The notes: generated by a model from the sequence alone, not told the origin. 64,000 nucleotides of DNA from a bacterium SCSIO 12741 (GCA_024398055.1 CP073749.1:1174594-1238593), one strand, 5' to 3'; positions 25,401-33,832 are shown, numbered from the stretch's first letter. Numbers and translations: made by a program.

Positions 25401-27226
25401 AGCTGCTCGATGGAGTGCATTGGAGAATTGTCTCCGAAGTTGTTCTTGGCAATCCAAACATTGGTTTCCCGTTCGATTCGGGCTTCCTCCACTCGGTGAT
25501 TGCGGTGGTAAAAATCGTAGAAGTGGTCGTTGAACTGAAGGTTCGAAACGTGGTCATCCGGGACATTCTCGGCAACACCTTCTTTCAATTTCACCTCTTG
25601 CTTAACCGCCTTTTTATAACGCTTCTTCCGGTTGTTAAAACGGTTTTCAAGCATCAACGCATTGAGGTAGTACACACTGGTCTTACCATACTTGTGCATG
25701 TTGTCCAACTTGTACTTAAGGAATAGGTGTCTTGCCTTTCTATCCTTGTCCGCTTCGATAAAGGATTGGATCTCCTTTTCTGCCACTTCATTAAAGAACT
25801 TGTGGTGACTTGAAATCCCGATTTTCAGCATTCGGGCGTGAATCTTTTTGTACTCCTTGTACGGCTTTTCCAGTTGACCATCATTCTCAGCCATTACGGC
25901 ACGGCCAAATTCATTTTCGATAGTCGGCAAAGAGCGCTTTCCAACTAAGTCATGGATCAGTCTTTCGTTTTCATAGTACAGGTTAGAAGCCCGGCTAAAG
26001 TCTCCTCTCTCCCGGTAAAAATCGGCACGCAGTACATACAACTCAGCTAAACGGAATTGACGAGCCTTAAACTCATCTTTGTCCAACTTGATGGTAGACT
26101 TTTTAGCCGTAGTGTCAGGATTAGGAAATTCTCTTTTGGTAATGGAACGTTGGAAACCGATCAACTCGGGAATAAGGTATTCTACTTCCCGAAAGAAACC
26201 GCGGTCCAATTGAATGGTAACCATTCGCCTTTTGATTTCGAAGGCCAATAAAGAATCCGCATTGGTGGAAAGGTCACTTTTCACCTGCATTAAGGAGCGT
26301 TTTTCTTCAGAAGCTTCCTCCTCTTGAACTTCTTCCTCGGCAGCTTCCTCAACTACAGGTTCTGCCTGGGTAACAAGAGGTGTTGGGACTACATTCGTCT
26401 TGGGCAATTCAATTTCTGCATAGTCTTTGGATAAAGCCTTAGCCGAATCCAGAGCCGCAACTAACCTTTTCATAGAGGCCGAATCTTCACTTCCGGCCAT
26501 AGCTTCCAACGAATCCGATAGAGATTGAATACGTGTGTCATTGGATTGAATCAAAGAGTCTAAGGTCAATGAATCCATGGCCACCTGGTTACTATCCAGG
26601 GATGGGTTGTCTTTGATCAATCCCATAAAGCCCGACAGAACGGTATCCACTACGGTGGTATCTTCCTGAATGCTTTCGGGCGTCAGGGGTAAGTCCAAAG
26701 CCGGTTCTTCTTGGGCTGTGGTATCGTCAACAGAGTTGTTTGAAGCTGTAGCATCGGAGGTATCTCCGTCCCAGGATTGGTGCAGGAATTCATCCGCCTG
26801 AACCAGGTATTCGTAGGCTAAAACCTGGTTTCCAAAGTGCGCATAAATATCACTGATAAGCAACAGACCATTGAGGTATTCGCTGCTATCTTCCTTGATG
26901 TTGAAGCTGAAATAATACAGCGCGTTTTCAAGGCTATCCTGTACTTCAAAATAGTTTCCAATTGCCTCCAGGTACTTAACGTTGTACAAGGCAAACAGGG
27001 CATAGTTTTGGGATGTTCCATACCCTTTTTTGCGCCACTTTTTCATTAACCGCTTTGTGGTTACTTGCGCATGGTGATATTCACCATGGTCGTAGCGCTT
27101 TTCTGTCTTCTCCAGCTTCTTGCTGGCCTGCTTATCCATCTTCTCAGTCTGCGCCCAGGCTGATGATGAAATAACCAGGCATAAGCTAATAGCCAGTAGG
27201 TTAATAGCTGCTTTAAATCTCCTCAT
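22463..27226 (-). CDS. Exported TPR-repeat protein with C-terminal CHAT (caspase-like) protease domain
   Basis: A 1587-residue protein. Residues 1-26 form a Sec signal peptide (ending SSSAWAQ). A low-complexity Asp/Ser/Thr/Glu-rich stretch occupies about 160-310. Tetratricopeptide repeats run from about 35 to 1050 (for example YLITGDFIDAEKMVRRSMKI and YVSMGNYDEAKNIYGDARKL), followed by a helical linker. The CHAT domain covers about 1270-1587 with both catalytic residues in place: His1426 in HVATHG and Cys1501 in LSACETG. It ends with the usual YWGSFVMIG. CHAT proteins belong to clan CD with caspases and separase. An exported one next to envelope proteins suggests periplasmic or surface proteolysis (inference). 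It sits 14 bp after the DUF5723 gene and overlaps yraN by one base. Confidence 0.93.
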   Translation of the reverse strand: MRRFKAAINLLAISLCLVISSSAWAQTEKMDKQASKKLEKTEKRYDHGEYHHAQVTTKRLMKKWRKKGYGTSQNYALFALYNVKYLEAIGNYFEVQDSLENALYYFSFNIKEDSSEYLNGLLLISDIYAHFGNQVLAYEYLVQADEFLHQSWDGDTSDATASNNSVDDTTAQEEPALDLPLTPESIQEDTTVVDTVLSGFMGLIKDNPSLDSNQVAMDSLTLDSLIQSNDTRIQSLSDSLEAMAGSEDSASMKRLVAALDSAKALSKDYAEIELPKTNVVPTPLVTQAEPVVEEAAEEEVQEEEASEEKRSLMQVKSDLSTNADSLLAFEIKRRMVTIQLDRGFFREVEYLIPELIGFQRSITKREFPNPDTTAKKSTIKLDKDEFKARQFRLAELYVLRADFYRERGDFSRASNLYYENERLIHDLVGKRSLPTIENEFGRAVMAENDGQLEKPYKEYKKIHARMLKIGISSHHKFFNEVAEKEIQSFIEADKDRKARHLFLKYKLDNMHKYGKTSVYYLNALMLENRFNNRKKRYKKAVKQEVKLKEGVAENVPDDHVSNLQFNDHFYDFYHRNHRVEEARIERETNVWIAKNNFGDNSPMHSIEQLKLAGFNVENEDLFEQSKQVYQDHFEDVIKYQLHEDHPLYIDFLRSYSKLKAYIDQYDEAYTISEQALKIAERKFGSSSELYGVILVDMSEINLQKGEFDQAEQQLEKATEVIRKQGTKKSLSYYMALKSLAGLYMVNGKFEKARDTYKKAYKLLKKSGEGGNENISSSEEMAELYITTGRYKGAEDILKSSIALNEKKYGTDHYRLVEPLSLYGKLYLITGDFIDAEKMVRRSMKISKTNLGDTSVAYMDNLALLAEVYVSMGNYDEAKNIYGDARKLIQKKFGNGNIREADILQKLAEVNFKSDDADLNVINAYLEEAKEIVTTNFNSSHPQYGELLEYQGKVYMLFGEHQKAEQTLADARTIWLELFGKNHLRTARNEMLTGDLEYLMGNFDKAVENYKDAAESYKSTFDDEHPGYIQARSNEAKSFYANGDFKNALVIYDETTDKYLDYLKKYFPSLSEKEKNTYWSSIKGDFEIYHSLAMNLDKQNQKAWNKVYDFRLATKAILLSSSTRLKERIVNSGDGDLIYRFQRYTEKKEMLTRGLAMSEEERIQNGINMPALEKEINGLEKELSEESEDFAKAFEQEEMNWKMVRKALNEGEYAMEIVRFRYFKTDFTDSIIYTGLILDQKSKKGPEVVLLDNGNKLESRYFKYYRNGIKYKAKDKYSYEQFWQDFDAKLEDNTTVFVSADGIYNQMNVETLKDSSGRFVIDKNNIYYVSNTRDIYHTRMDEDVEPYDNTTAAMFGNPEFAGSESNIDQENRVSSLEPLPGAEEEIKSINRLLARQNWRTTTFLGDEATEAEIKKVNSPRVFHVATHGFFMQEAQQDHASTNLKGDIADNPLLRSGLLFTGAGELLANNNIYDFNKKDGILTAYEAMNLNLDHTELVVLSACETGLGEVKSGEGVYGLQRSFIVAGSKNVIMTLFKVDDKVTQELMNDFYSNWLEGQDIRVAFQDAKKRIKEKYSEPIYWGSFVMIGL

Positions 27227-27240
27227 GTACCGATGCCAAA

Positions 27241-28599
27241 TTACTTTTGACCAAAATTGTTTGCAAACGTCAGGTTCAGCCCAAATCGCAGGTGAAAATT
27301 CCTAACCTCCGTCGGGAAGGCGTAGGCCAAAACATTATCACTTACCACATAGAGCTGGACGGGCCCTGCATTCGCAGAAAGACCTAATCCAACATTCGCA
27401 TAACTTCGTCCATAAATGGAATAGTTTACCGTTGCGGCAAACCAATTTCTTACTTTCTGGGTCACTCCTACCTTGAAGGAAGAGCGCCAAGTACCGTTAT
27501 AAAATTCGTTGTAGGTTAACAGGTTGGCATCTGTCTTTTTGAAGAGCTGGTAGTTAACCCCCAAATAGGTTTTCACCGGAAGAGTGGTGGTGTAAGGGTT
27601 GTTGTCTTCTTCAAACTCAATTCCTTCCAAAATACTGTCTAAAACCCGAGTGATTCCCGTACCATTTCCTGAAGCACCACCGTTAATCCAGTCATTCAAA
27701 TCTTCACCGTCGTAGTAATATTCTACATCGTTGGAGGTTCCATTGACCACGTTGCTGTTCCAGCTAATAAAACCCAGGTCGTTAACTGCCAAAGACAAGG
27801 ATAGCTTTTCGGTTGCATGGTAGGTAACTCCTAAATCAGCAGCGAATCCGTAATTACCGGTAATCGATTGGGTAACGGCATCCATAAACTCCACATTGGA
27901 ATCAAGAATGGCAGTCATAGCCCCAGCCGAACGATAAGACATGGCACCGTCCAATTTGATGGAATAATCATCAGGATTGGTGGTTAATCCCAAACGGGTA
28001 TCTGTGGTTTGTAGGTTTGCCAGTCCGCTTAGGTACTTGGCCCGAATACCAGCCGACCATTTTTCATTTAAGTCGCGGGCAAATCCGAGAGAAAACTCGG
28101 TGTATTGCATGTAGTCACCTCCAAGGCCATCCAAAGCCAAACGCTGACCGATATAATCGGGGTGACCATTTCCGTACCACATAAATTCAAAAAGCGTTTT
28201 CGGATAGGTAAAACGCCCAGAGATCTTTTCCTCCACGTTAAAAGTGATGTAAGAGGCTCCGGTTCTAAAGCCAAAGCCCAGAAGTGTGGTTCTGAAGTCA
28301 ATTCCCAAATCGTTCAGGTCATCCATCTGAGAAATGGCTTTTGGCATATCCATTCTCAAGGCATTGGTATCGTCCACATAAAAAAGGTCGGAGTAGGCAA
28401 AGCCTTGGTTGTAAGGAGAAACATATACGCCGCTAATCACCGGAAGAGAAACGTAAGCCCGGCAATAGGGCATTCTCGAAATATTGATCTGATTGGCTTG
28501 CGGAACACTTCTCAGGTCATATAGGGTCAGGTCCTGCTGGGCTTCCAGGGAAAAGGTAGCAACCATACAGGCAATCAGCATCCAGAATCTTGTCTTCAT
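27241..28599 (-). CDS. DUF5723 family outer-membrane beta-barrel-like protein
   Basis: A protein of about 452 residues with a signal peptide (MKTRFWMLIACMVATFSLEAQ). It has alternating amphipathic strands throughout, frequent aromatic residues and a C-terminal strand LRFGLNLTF, as in outer-membrane barrels. The early segment with Asn-rich NQINISRMPYC and the body resemble the DUF5723 family restricted to Bacteroidota, whose function is unknown. I chose the ATG at 28599, where a normal signal peptide begins; an ATG at 28605 and a TTG at 28608 are alternatives. It is the second gene of the CHAT operon, close behind the lipoprotein gene and 14 bp before the TPR-CHAT gene. Confidence 0.82.
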   Translation of the reverse strand: MKTRFWMLIACMVATFSLEAQQDLTLYDLRSVPQANQINISRMPYCRAYVSLPVISGVYVSPYNQGFAYSDLFYVDDTNALRMDMPKAISQMDDLNDLGIDFRTTLLGFGFRTGASYITFNVEEKISGRFTYPKTLFEFMWYGNGHPDYIGQRLALDGLGGDYMQYTEFSLGFARDLNEKWSAGIRAKYLSGLANLQTTDTRLGLTTNPDDYSIKLDGAMSYRSAGAMTAILDSNVEFMDAVTQSITGNYGFAADLGVTYHATEKLSLSLAVNDLGFISWNSNVVNGTSNDVEYYYDGEDLNDWINGGASGNGTGITRVLDSILEGIEFEEDNNPYTTTLPVKTYLGVNYQLFKKTDANLLTYNEFYNGTWRSSFKVGVTQKVRNWFAATVNYSIYGRSYANVGLGLSANAGPVQLYVVSDNVLAYAFPTEVRNFHLRFGLNLTFANNFGQK

Positions 28600-28614
28600 G
28601 ATCATCAATGGTCT

Positions 28615-30141
28615 TTAGAATACCCCAGGATCTCCCGTGAGTTTAACTCCGATTTTAACATCAATTTTATAGTCGTCAAAGATTTTTACGGTCGTGTTTC
28701 CATTGTTGGAGGTGGACAGGCTGCCAAGAACCAAAACGTATTTGGCCTGGCGTAGCAATTCGGTTCGCTCCTCGCTTAGCTCATTCTCCGTGGAGACATA
28801 ACCTGGCTCAGTCACTTTTCCATTACCATCAATAATGGCTGATGCAGCTACTTGAGCTGAACTGATCAAATCAACCTCTTCCCCATTGGCCAGCTTAAGG
28901 GGAACATAATTTTCATCAAGAATGGTCGCCTTAACTACCGCATCAATGGGGAAACCATTTTCCAAAAAGGTTTTGATTGTTACTCCTCTTAGAAAATCAA
29001 TATCCTGATCCAGGGAAATGGGGATGGTATCCAAAATCTGGAACTTCTCTACCCGTCCTACCAAAGGCAATTCAATGCGCATTTCCATACGGCACTTGGC
29101 TCCCTTTTCTACAAAATTCTGCGTGGTAGCATCCGGATTGGCACTTACACCAACACTGTGAACCAAATAAGTAGGAGTAGGCTTAAACACATCTCCTACG
29201 TTGGTGTTGGAGCGATCAAGAATGATTTGAGTCTTTACCGTTGTTCCAATGCTATTTACATCTGGAGCTCCAACCTTCAATTCACCGGTATTCGATTTGA
29301 TCACTTCAAAAAGGTGCTTCGTTACTGGATTGTAACCATCTACACTATCGAGTTTCAATCCCAGTGGAACACCCAGGCTATTTTCAAAATCGAGAATAAT
29401 TCGAGGGTCTTCAAGATGGATATTTCCATCGGAGGCAATGTTTTTGAAAAGGTGAATCTTAAGCGAATCTTGAGGGAGCCTCACCAACTTATCCTTAAAA
29501 TCGCCGAAAAGTCTTTTGTAGTCCAAGTTGGTCATTGCCATGCCCAGGTTCATGGTACTGGGCGAACTAACGGAAGAAAAGGCAAATTGAATGCTAATCT
29601 CATTGTTTGCCGTCGGCTCAATACTGGCACCCGATAAATCAAAGTTAATGGAGCTACCAAGCGGTGCCGTTTGTGTGAGTGGATTACCACTACTTGTTTC
29701 TTTAATGGAGAGAAGCGTAACCGTAGCCGTTCCGGTTGCCGATGTATTCAGGTTTAGGTTTAGATTACCGGTTTCCAAATCGATTTGGGTAAACTCTTGT
29801 TCGCCTGGTAAATCAAAAGGCACATCCACCACAATAGTACCGGTGGACACCCCGGCTTGAACCGTTTCAGACACGTCGCCAAATTCCACAATATCGTCAG
29901 CTACAAATTCCTGAACGTCGCTGTTGTAGACCAGAGTGACTAATCCATCACCATCTGTGGTTACCACGGAAGAATCCGTAAAACCCAAAATATCCTGCAC
30001 TTCCAATGAACTCTTAACCAAAGGGATGGCAAGTTGAGGTTCCCAGCCGGCGGTTGATAGGTTATCGAAATCGTACTCCTCTTTTTTAACGCATGCCGCT
30101 AACAAGACGGCGATCATTAAAAAGCCCGTAAACTTTTTCAT
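28615..30141 (-). CDS. Lipoprotein of unknown function heading the CHAT operon
   Basis: A 508-residue protein with a lipoprotein signal: hydrophobic core FLMIAVLLAAC with Cys17 as the lipidated residue, followed by Val-Lys-Lys-Glu-Glu. The body is predicted all-beta with many Val/Thr/Asn-rich strands and short repeats such as LNLNLNTSATGTATVTLLS. No catalytic motif is seen. Lipoproteins of this appearance accompany DUF5723 genes in other Bacteroidota as far as I recall, suggesting a barrel-lipoprotein pair. A strong promoter (TTG-N20-TAAGTTTG) lies 20 bp upstream of the ATG. Confidence 0.8.
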   Translation of the reverse strand: MKKFTGFLMIAVLLAACVKKEEYDFDNLSTAGWEPQLAIPLVKSSLEVQDILGFTDSSVVTTDGDGLVTLVYNSDVQEFVADDIVEFGDVSETVQAGVSTGTIVVDVPFDLPGEQEFTQIDLETGNLNLNLNTSATGTATVTLLSIKETSSGNPLTQTAPLGSSINFDLSGASIEPTANNEISIQFAFSSVSSPSTMNLGMAMTNLDYKRLFGDFKDKLVRLPQDSLKIHLFKNIASDGNIHLEDPRIILDFENSLGVPLGLKLDSVDGYNPVTKHLFEVIKSNTGELKVGAPDVNSIGTTVKTQIILDRSNTNVGDVFKPTPTYLVHSVGVSANPDATTQNFVEKGAKCRMEMRIELPLVGRVEKFQILDTIPISLDQDIDFLRGVTIKTFLENGFPIDAVVKATILDENYVPLKLANGEEVDLISSAQVAASAIIDGNGKVTEPGYVSTENELSEERTELLRQAKYVLVLGSLSTSNNGNTTVKIFDDYKIDVKIGVKLTGDPGVF

Positions 30142-30161
30142 ACTGAGTTAAGATGAATTAA

Positions 30162-30192
30162 CAAACTTAAGGATATCACCTGGCTAAGTCAA
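30162..30192 (-). promoter_or_regulatory. Promoter of the lipoprotein/DUF5723/TPR-CHAT/yraN operon
   Basis: The -7 box TAAGTTTG at 30162-30169 and the -33 TTG at 30190-30192 are separated by 20 bp, a full match to the Bacteroidota consensus. The box lies 20 bp above the first ATG (30141). No other promoter is evident before yraN, so the four genes probably share it. Confidence 0.6.
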
Positions 30193-30267
30193 GCAGAAAG
30201 TGGGTATTGGACACTTCGGTTCAAAGAATAAACCTTACCAATTATCGAATAGAAATGGCCTGAGGAC

Positions 30268-32136
30268 TTAGTTGAGAACGTAACAATACACCATACCATC
30301 ATAGCTGCAAGTAACCAGTTCTAACCGGCCATCCAGATTCAGGTCGGTAACACGTGCACGGGTTTGTCCATAAAATGGCGAACCCTCCATGGGGCTTCCA
30401 AAACGATCTACTAAATGTACTTCAGCCAAACTGTCCTGCACCAAGGTAATATAAGCTCCCTCTTGTCCGGTAAAAATTCCGGGGCGCATCTTTTGGGCCT
30501 TTTCAAGCGGGTACAACAGAACTGACTTCCCTTCGGCATCATAGACTTCTAAGCCTTCACCGTTCAAAAACAGATACTCGGTTTCCCCATCTTGATTCAC
30601 ATCAATCAGATCAAAATAATGGCGAGCATCGAAATGCTTGAACTGAACTGTTTCCAATTTATCCTGAAGAGACAGCTGAAGTAAATTACCTGAACTATCC
30701 GTAGCTACCACAAAAGTGGATTTCAGATCCTTACCAGGCAAAACTCTCAATGGAGATCGCTCGTTTACCTGTAGCTCATTCTTAAGCTTTAAACGATCTT
30801 CACCTCGGCGATTGACCACTCTCACTCCCCCGTTTTCTTGCCAGGCGATGATGTAGTCTTTTTTATTGACCACCACGTGAGTCATCCGACGGCCTACCGG
30901 GTCACCTTTCTTGTACTTCCAGCCTTTTACCGGCTTTCCCTGGATATCATAACAAACCACATTACCATCCTTCAATGGGGCCATAATGCGATACTTCTGA
31001 TTGTTGTCGTAATCGAAAACCATGACCGGAGCCGAAGCTTTTTCAGATAGTCGGATTGGGAAACCGTCCACGTCTTTCCCGTTACGATCGATCAAGTAGA
31101 TTTTATGAGCCGTACCAAAAAGAATCTGGTACTTGTCGTTGCGGTACTTATCTACCTCAAAAATTCCTCCAACCATGGGCCCTTCTAAGTCGCGACTCCA
31201 AAGAATTCTACCTGTGTTTGAGATGAGGTAAACCCGGTTGTTATCATCCTGAATGAATACTTCCCGAGCCTTGGTGTAATGATTGGTAAACAAATAAGGC
31301 TGCGAACTAACCGTGGTGTCCAGTGGAATCTCCCACAAGGATGCAGTCACCTTCTTATAGATTGGATTGTGCTTTAGAAACAGGTTGTTGTAATACATGT
31401 TCCCTTGATCGTGCGACACCTGAAGGCATACTCCCTCAAATTTCCGGAGAAGCTCCAGGTTATCATCCACCCAGGATCGATTTTTCGGTGCCAGGAAGTG
31501 ATGGATGAGGTATGGAGAGCGAGCAATGTTTACATAGGCTGTAAGATTGGCCGTTGAAGAAAGGTTGTCGCTGAAATTTTCGAAATTTTCATCGCCATCC
31601 AGGGTCTTATTCCCTTTAAAGGCATTGATAACTTCCCGCATGGTGGAGAGCTTGTTACCCAAAATGGCAAATCCATCCAGTTCCATGAGGTATTGACTTT
31701 CCAACACCCGAAAAGTATTTCCGAGGTATACCTCCAGAAGGCCATTGGGTTTTAGCGTATAAATGGAGGTTTCGCGGTATTCTTTAACGTCCACTTCTCC
31801 TTCATCGTCGGTTAGCATAAGTGGGGCAAAGGCCTCTTTCATCTTTCCCGGATCGATTAATCGAATCAATCCAATGGCTCTTCCTCCCAAGGAACTCACT
31901 TGCTCTCCGGAGGTGGGCGCGTTGACTTCCAAAATGGCCAAACCAATTTCACTTCCACAAACCGACTCCATTAGGTCTCGGGATGATAGGGCAAAATCCT
32001 GATCCAGCTTTGAAACCTTCTTCTCATGAGCCACCAATTGATTTCCAGATTCCAAATAACCTTTTCGAGCTACGTAGAAATCTTTGAAATTGCTCAATCC
32101 ATAGTGGTAAAAAAGCGCCGTATTGGAGGGCAACAC
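30268..32136 (-). CDS. Propeller-like protein, C-terminal part
   Basis: A 622-residue frame containing the later half of the split gene. From about residue 290 it has repeated blade-like units of the type NTGRILWSRDLEGPMVGGIFEVD, DRNGKDVDGFPIRLSEKASA and DIQGKPVKGWKYKKGD. Together with the closing VTDLNLDGRLELVTCSYDG, these suggest a PQQ- or FG-GAP-like beta-propeller at the C-terminus. Its apparent first Met is within VLPSN of the joined protein, so it is not a real start. Confidence 0.75.
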   Translation of the reverse strand: MLPSNTALFYHYGLSNFKDFYVARKGYLESGNQLVAHEKKVSKLDQDFALSSRDLMESVCGSEIGLAILEVNAPTSGEQVSSLGGRAIGLIRLIDPGKMKEAFAPLMLTDDEGEVDVKEYRETSIYTLKPNGLLEVYLGNTFRVLESQYLMELDGFAILGNKLSTMREVINAFKGNKTLDGDENFENFSDNLSSTANLTAYVNIARSPYLIHHFLAPKNRSWVDDNLELLRKFEGVCLQVSHDQGNMYYNNLFLKHNPIYKKVTASLWEIPLDTTVSSQPYLFTNHYTKAREVFIQDDNNRVYLISNTGRILWSRDLEGPMVGGIFEVDKYRNDKYQILFGTAHKIYLIDRNGKDVDGFPIRLSEKASAPVMVFDYDNNQKYRIMAPLKDGNVVCYDIQGKPVKGWKYKKGDPVGRRMTHVVVNKKDYIIAWQENGGVRVVNRRGEDRLKLKNELQVNERSPLRVLPGKDLKSTFVVATDSSGNLLQLSLQDKLETVQFKHFDARHYFDLIDVNQDGETEYLFLNGEGLEVYDAEGKSVLLYPLEKAQKMRPGIFTGQEGAYITLVQDSLAEVHLVDRFGSPMEGSPFYGQTRARVTDLNLDGRLELVTCSYDGMVYCYVLN

Positions 32137-33023
32137 ACGAGTGATATCGAGAGACCGTGCCTTCTGCCCTCAAACAGGCTCAAAAAGTTCTGTACCGAAT
32201 CGGCGGCAAAACTGTAGCCATTAAAAAGAAGGCCATTCGGCTTCACGATTCCGTCTAATTCCGTCCAGGATGCCCAACTCTGCAAGGAGGCCAATCGGTT
32301 AGAAAAAGAGGGATCCATCAAAGAGGAGATATACTGCGACCACACCTGATGATTGATGTAAACATTGATGGATTTCGAGGTTCCAGCGGTTTGATAGGCT
32401 TGCAAAAAGTTTGGTTTACTTTTCAAAGAAACTCCACTGTTGATCTGGCGAATGGATTCTTCAATCACAATCGACATGGGACTGAACAAGAAGTAACCTT
32501 TATGGAAAGACATAGCGTAAGTCTCGTCACTTCCTTTCCGCTTTAATAGGGTGATAGTTCCGGAATCATAAGCCTTGTCTGTTCCTGAAAAATAGGTTTC
32601 AAACTGACGACTTATTTGCTCTTTAAAATCGTCTTCGTCAACCGTTGATGGAACCCGAATGGACAGCAAGAAACTGAATTTCTGAGCACCACCGGGAATC
32701 CAGGCCATAAGGACCGGCACCTGTGACAGATTTTGTTTAAACCACGGCTCCGAGGAGAGCAGTGTATCCAATTGTTCCAAAGTCTGATCAAGTGGTCCAA
32801 CCAAACCAGCGGTACGCAACTCGTCGTAGATCAAATTGGTGTTCTGAACCCGGGAAAAGAGTTCAGCCGGATCCCTAAACTCAACCACAACCGCGGATGA
32901 ATAAGGAATAGCCTCATAATATTCGTAGTTGATTTTTTTGGTTTGGGTGAGTTTGAACCACGCAAATACCAGTAAACCAGCAAAAGCCGCCAGCAAAACA
33001 CCAAATACGATTTTTCTGACCAT
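32094..33023 (-). CDS. Propeller-like protein, N-terminal part
   Basis: A 309-residue frame with the true start. It has a membrane helix at about residues 5-24 (KIVFGVLLAAFAGLLVFAWF), so the rest is periplasmic. A domain follows with the pattern seen in DUF3352-type proteins: YEAIPYSSAVVVEFRDP early, then repeated alpha/beta segments. The last 23 residues (after SLFEG) are out of frame. It starts 131 bp from the rnhB stop on the same strand. Confidence 0.75.
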   Translation of the reverse strand: MVRKIVFGVLLAAFAGLLVFAWFKLTQTKKINYEYYEAIPYSSAVVVEFRDPAELFSRVQNTNLIYDELRTAGLVGPLDQTLEQLDTLLSSEPWFKQNLSQVPVLMAWIPGGAQKFSFLLSIRVPSTVDEDDFKEQISRQFETYFSGTDKAYDSGTITLLKRKGSDETYAMSFHKGYFLFSPMSIVIEESIRQINSGVSLKSKPNFLQAYQTAGTSKSINVYINHQVWSQYISSLMDPSFSNRLASLQSWASWTELDGIVKPNGLLFNGYSFAADSVQNFLSLFEGRRHGLSISLVCCPPIRRFFTTMD

Positions 33024-33154
33024 AAGGGAATTCCGTCTGGGTGTAAAATTAGCTGAAGATTACTGCTTGTCAGGCAATAAGTAGGTTCAATTTCAACAGC
33101 CTAACGTGGATTCAGCAAATGCTTGCTTCGTGATCTATTTCCAGTTGCCCGGTT

Positions 33155-33736
33155 TTAGGATTTAAGCAGTTTGAAACTCATTCTGTGAATGGGAGACGGG
33201 CCATGTTCTTGAATAGCCTTGCGGTGATCTACGGTTGGATATCCTTTGTTTCTATCCCAATGATATTGGGGGTATTTGGCATGCATTTCCTTCATCAAAT
33301 CGTCTCGGTAGGTCTTGGCCAAAACCGAGGCAGCGGCAATGGACAGAAATTTAGCATCTCCTTTGACCACACATTGATAAGGAATGAAATTGTAGGGCAA
33401 AAATCGATTGCCATCCACCAGAATATGCTCAGGCCGGGGATCCAATTGGTCCAAACTTCGGTGCATTCCCAAAATCGAAGCTTTGAGAATATTGATCTGA
33501 TCAATCTCTTTATGATCCACCATGGTTACTCCGTATGCGATGGCATCTTTGAGGATAACCTCGCGAAGAGTATATCGGTCTTTTTCGCTAAGTTGCTTGG
33601 AATCGTTGAGCTTTTTGTGGTAGAAATCCTCCGGAAGAATAACCGCCGCAGCACTCACCGGACCAGCCAGACATCCTCTACCTGCTTCGTCGCAGCCTGC
33701 TTCAAGTAAACCCTGAGTATGAAAAGGTTTGAGCAT
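33155..33736 (-). CDS. rnhB: Ribonuclease HII
   Basis: Cleaves the RNA strand of RNA-DNA hybrids and starts removal of ribonucleotides misincorporated in DNA. At 193 residues it is a normal length. The catalytic motif GCDEAGRGCLAGP (Asp-Glu pair) is near residues 14-26, the third acidic residue lies in ILVDGNRF and the fourth in the KTYRDDLM segment. It has its own predicted promoter and lies 96 bp downstream of secA on the same strand. Confidence 0.96.
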   Translation of the reverse strand: MLKPFHTQGLLEAGCDEAGRGCLAGPVSAAAVILPEDFYHKKLNDSKQLSEKDRYTLREVILKDAIAYGVTMVDHKEIDQINILKASILGMHRSLDQLDPRPEHILVDGNRFLPYNFIPYQCVVKGDAKFLSIAAASVLAKTYRDDLMKEMHAKYPQYHWDRNKGYPTVDHRKAIQEHGPSPIHRMSFKLLKS

Positions 33737-33768
33737 AGTTTTAAGTTCTCCGAATTAAGGAGTTCGGA

Positions 33769-33776
33769 CAAACTTA
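33769..33776 (-). promoter_or_regulatory. -7 promoter box (TAAGTTTG) of rnhB
   Basis: Perfect TAnnTTTG 32 bp above the rnhB ATG, in the gap after secA. No -33 TTG at the usual distance. Confidence 0.45.
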
Positions 33777-33800
33777 ATGGTTTAAGAAGACTCTTTTAAA

Positions 33801-33822
33801 GGGAGACAACTAACCACCTCCC
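33801..33822 (-). terminator. Weak hairpin after secA
   Basis: A 5 bp GGGAG/CTCCC stem (33801-33805 with 33818-33822) lies 11 bp past the secA stop, followed on the minus strand by only three Ts. It is possibly a weak terminator before the rnhB promoter. Confidence 0.25.
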
Positions 33823-33832
33823 CACAAAATTC

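Larger units (their letters stand above)
30268..33023 (-). pseudogene. Membrane-anchored propeller-like protein, one gene split by a frameshift
   Basis: Two frames (32094-33023 and 30268-32136) form one gene of about 918 residues. The change occurs at the C run 32167-32169 (plus strand). Adding one C makes the minus-strand protein read SLFEGQKARSLDITRVLPSN, joining the parts without a seam. The loss of one base in a G/C run matches the two lesions in the macroglobulin gene and may be an assembly error. The complete protein has an N-terminal membrane helix, a DUF3352-like envelope domain, and a C-terminal region of repeated beta blades. The function is unknown. Confidence 0.8.
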
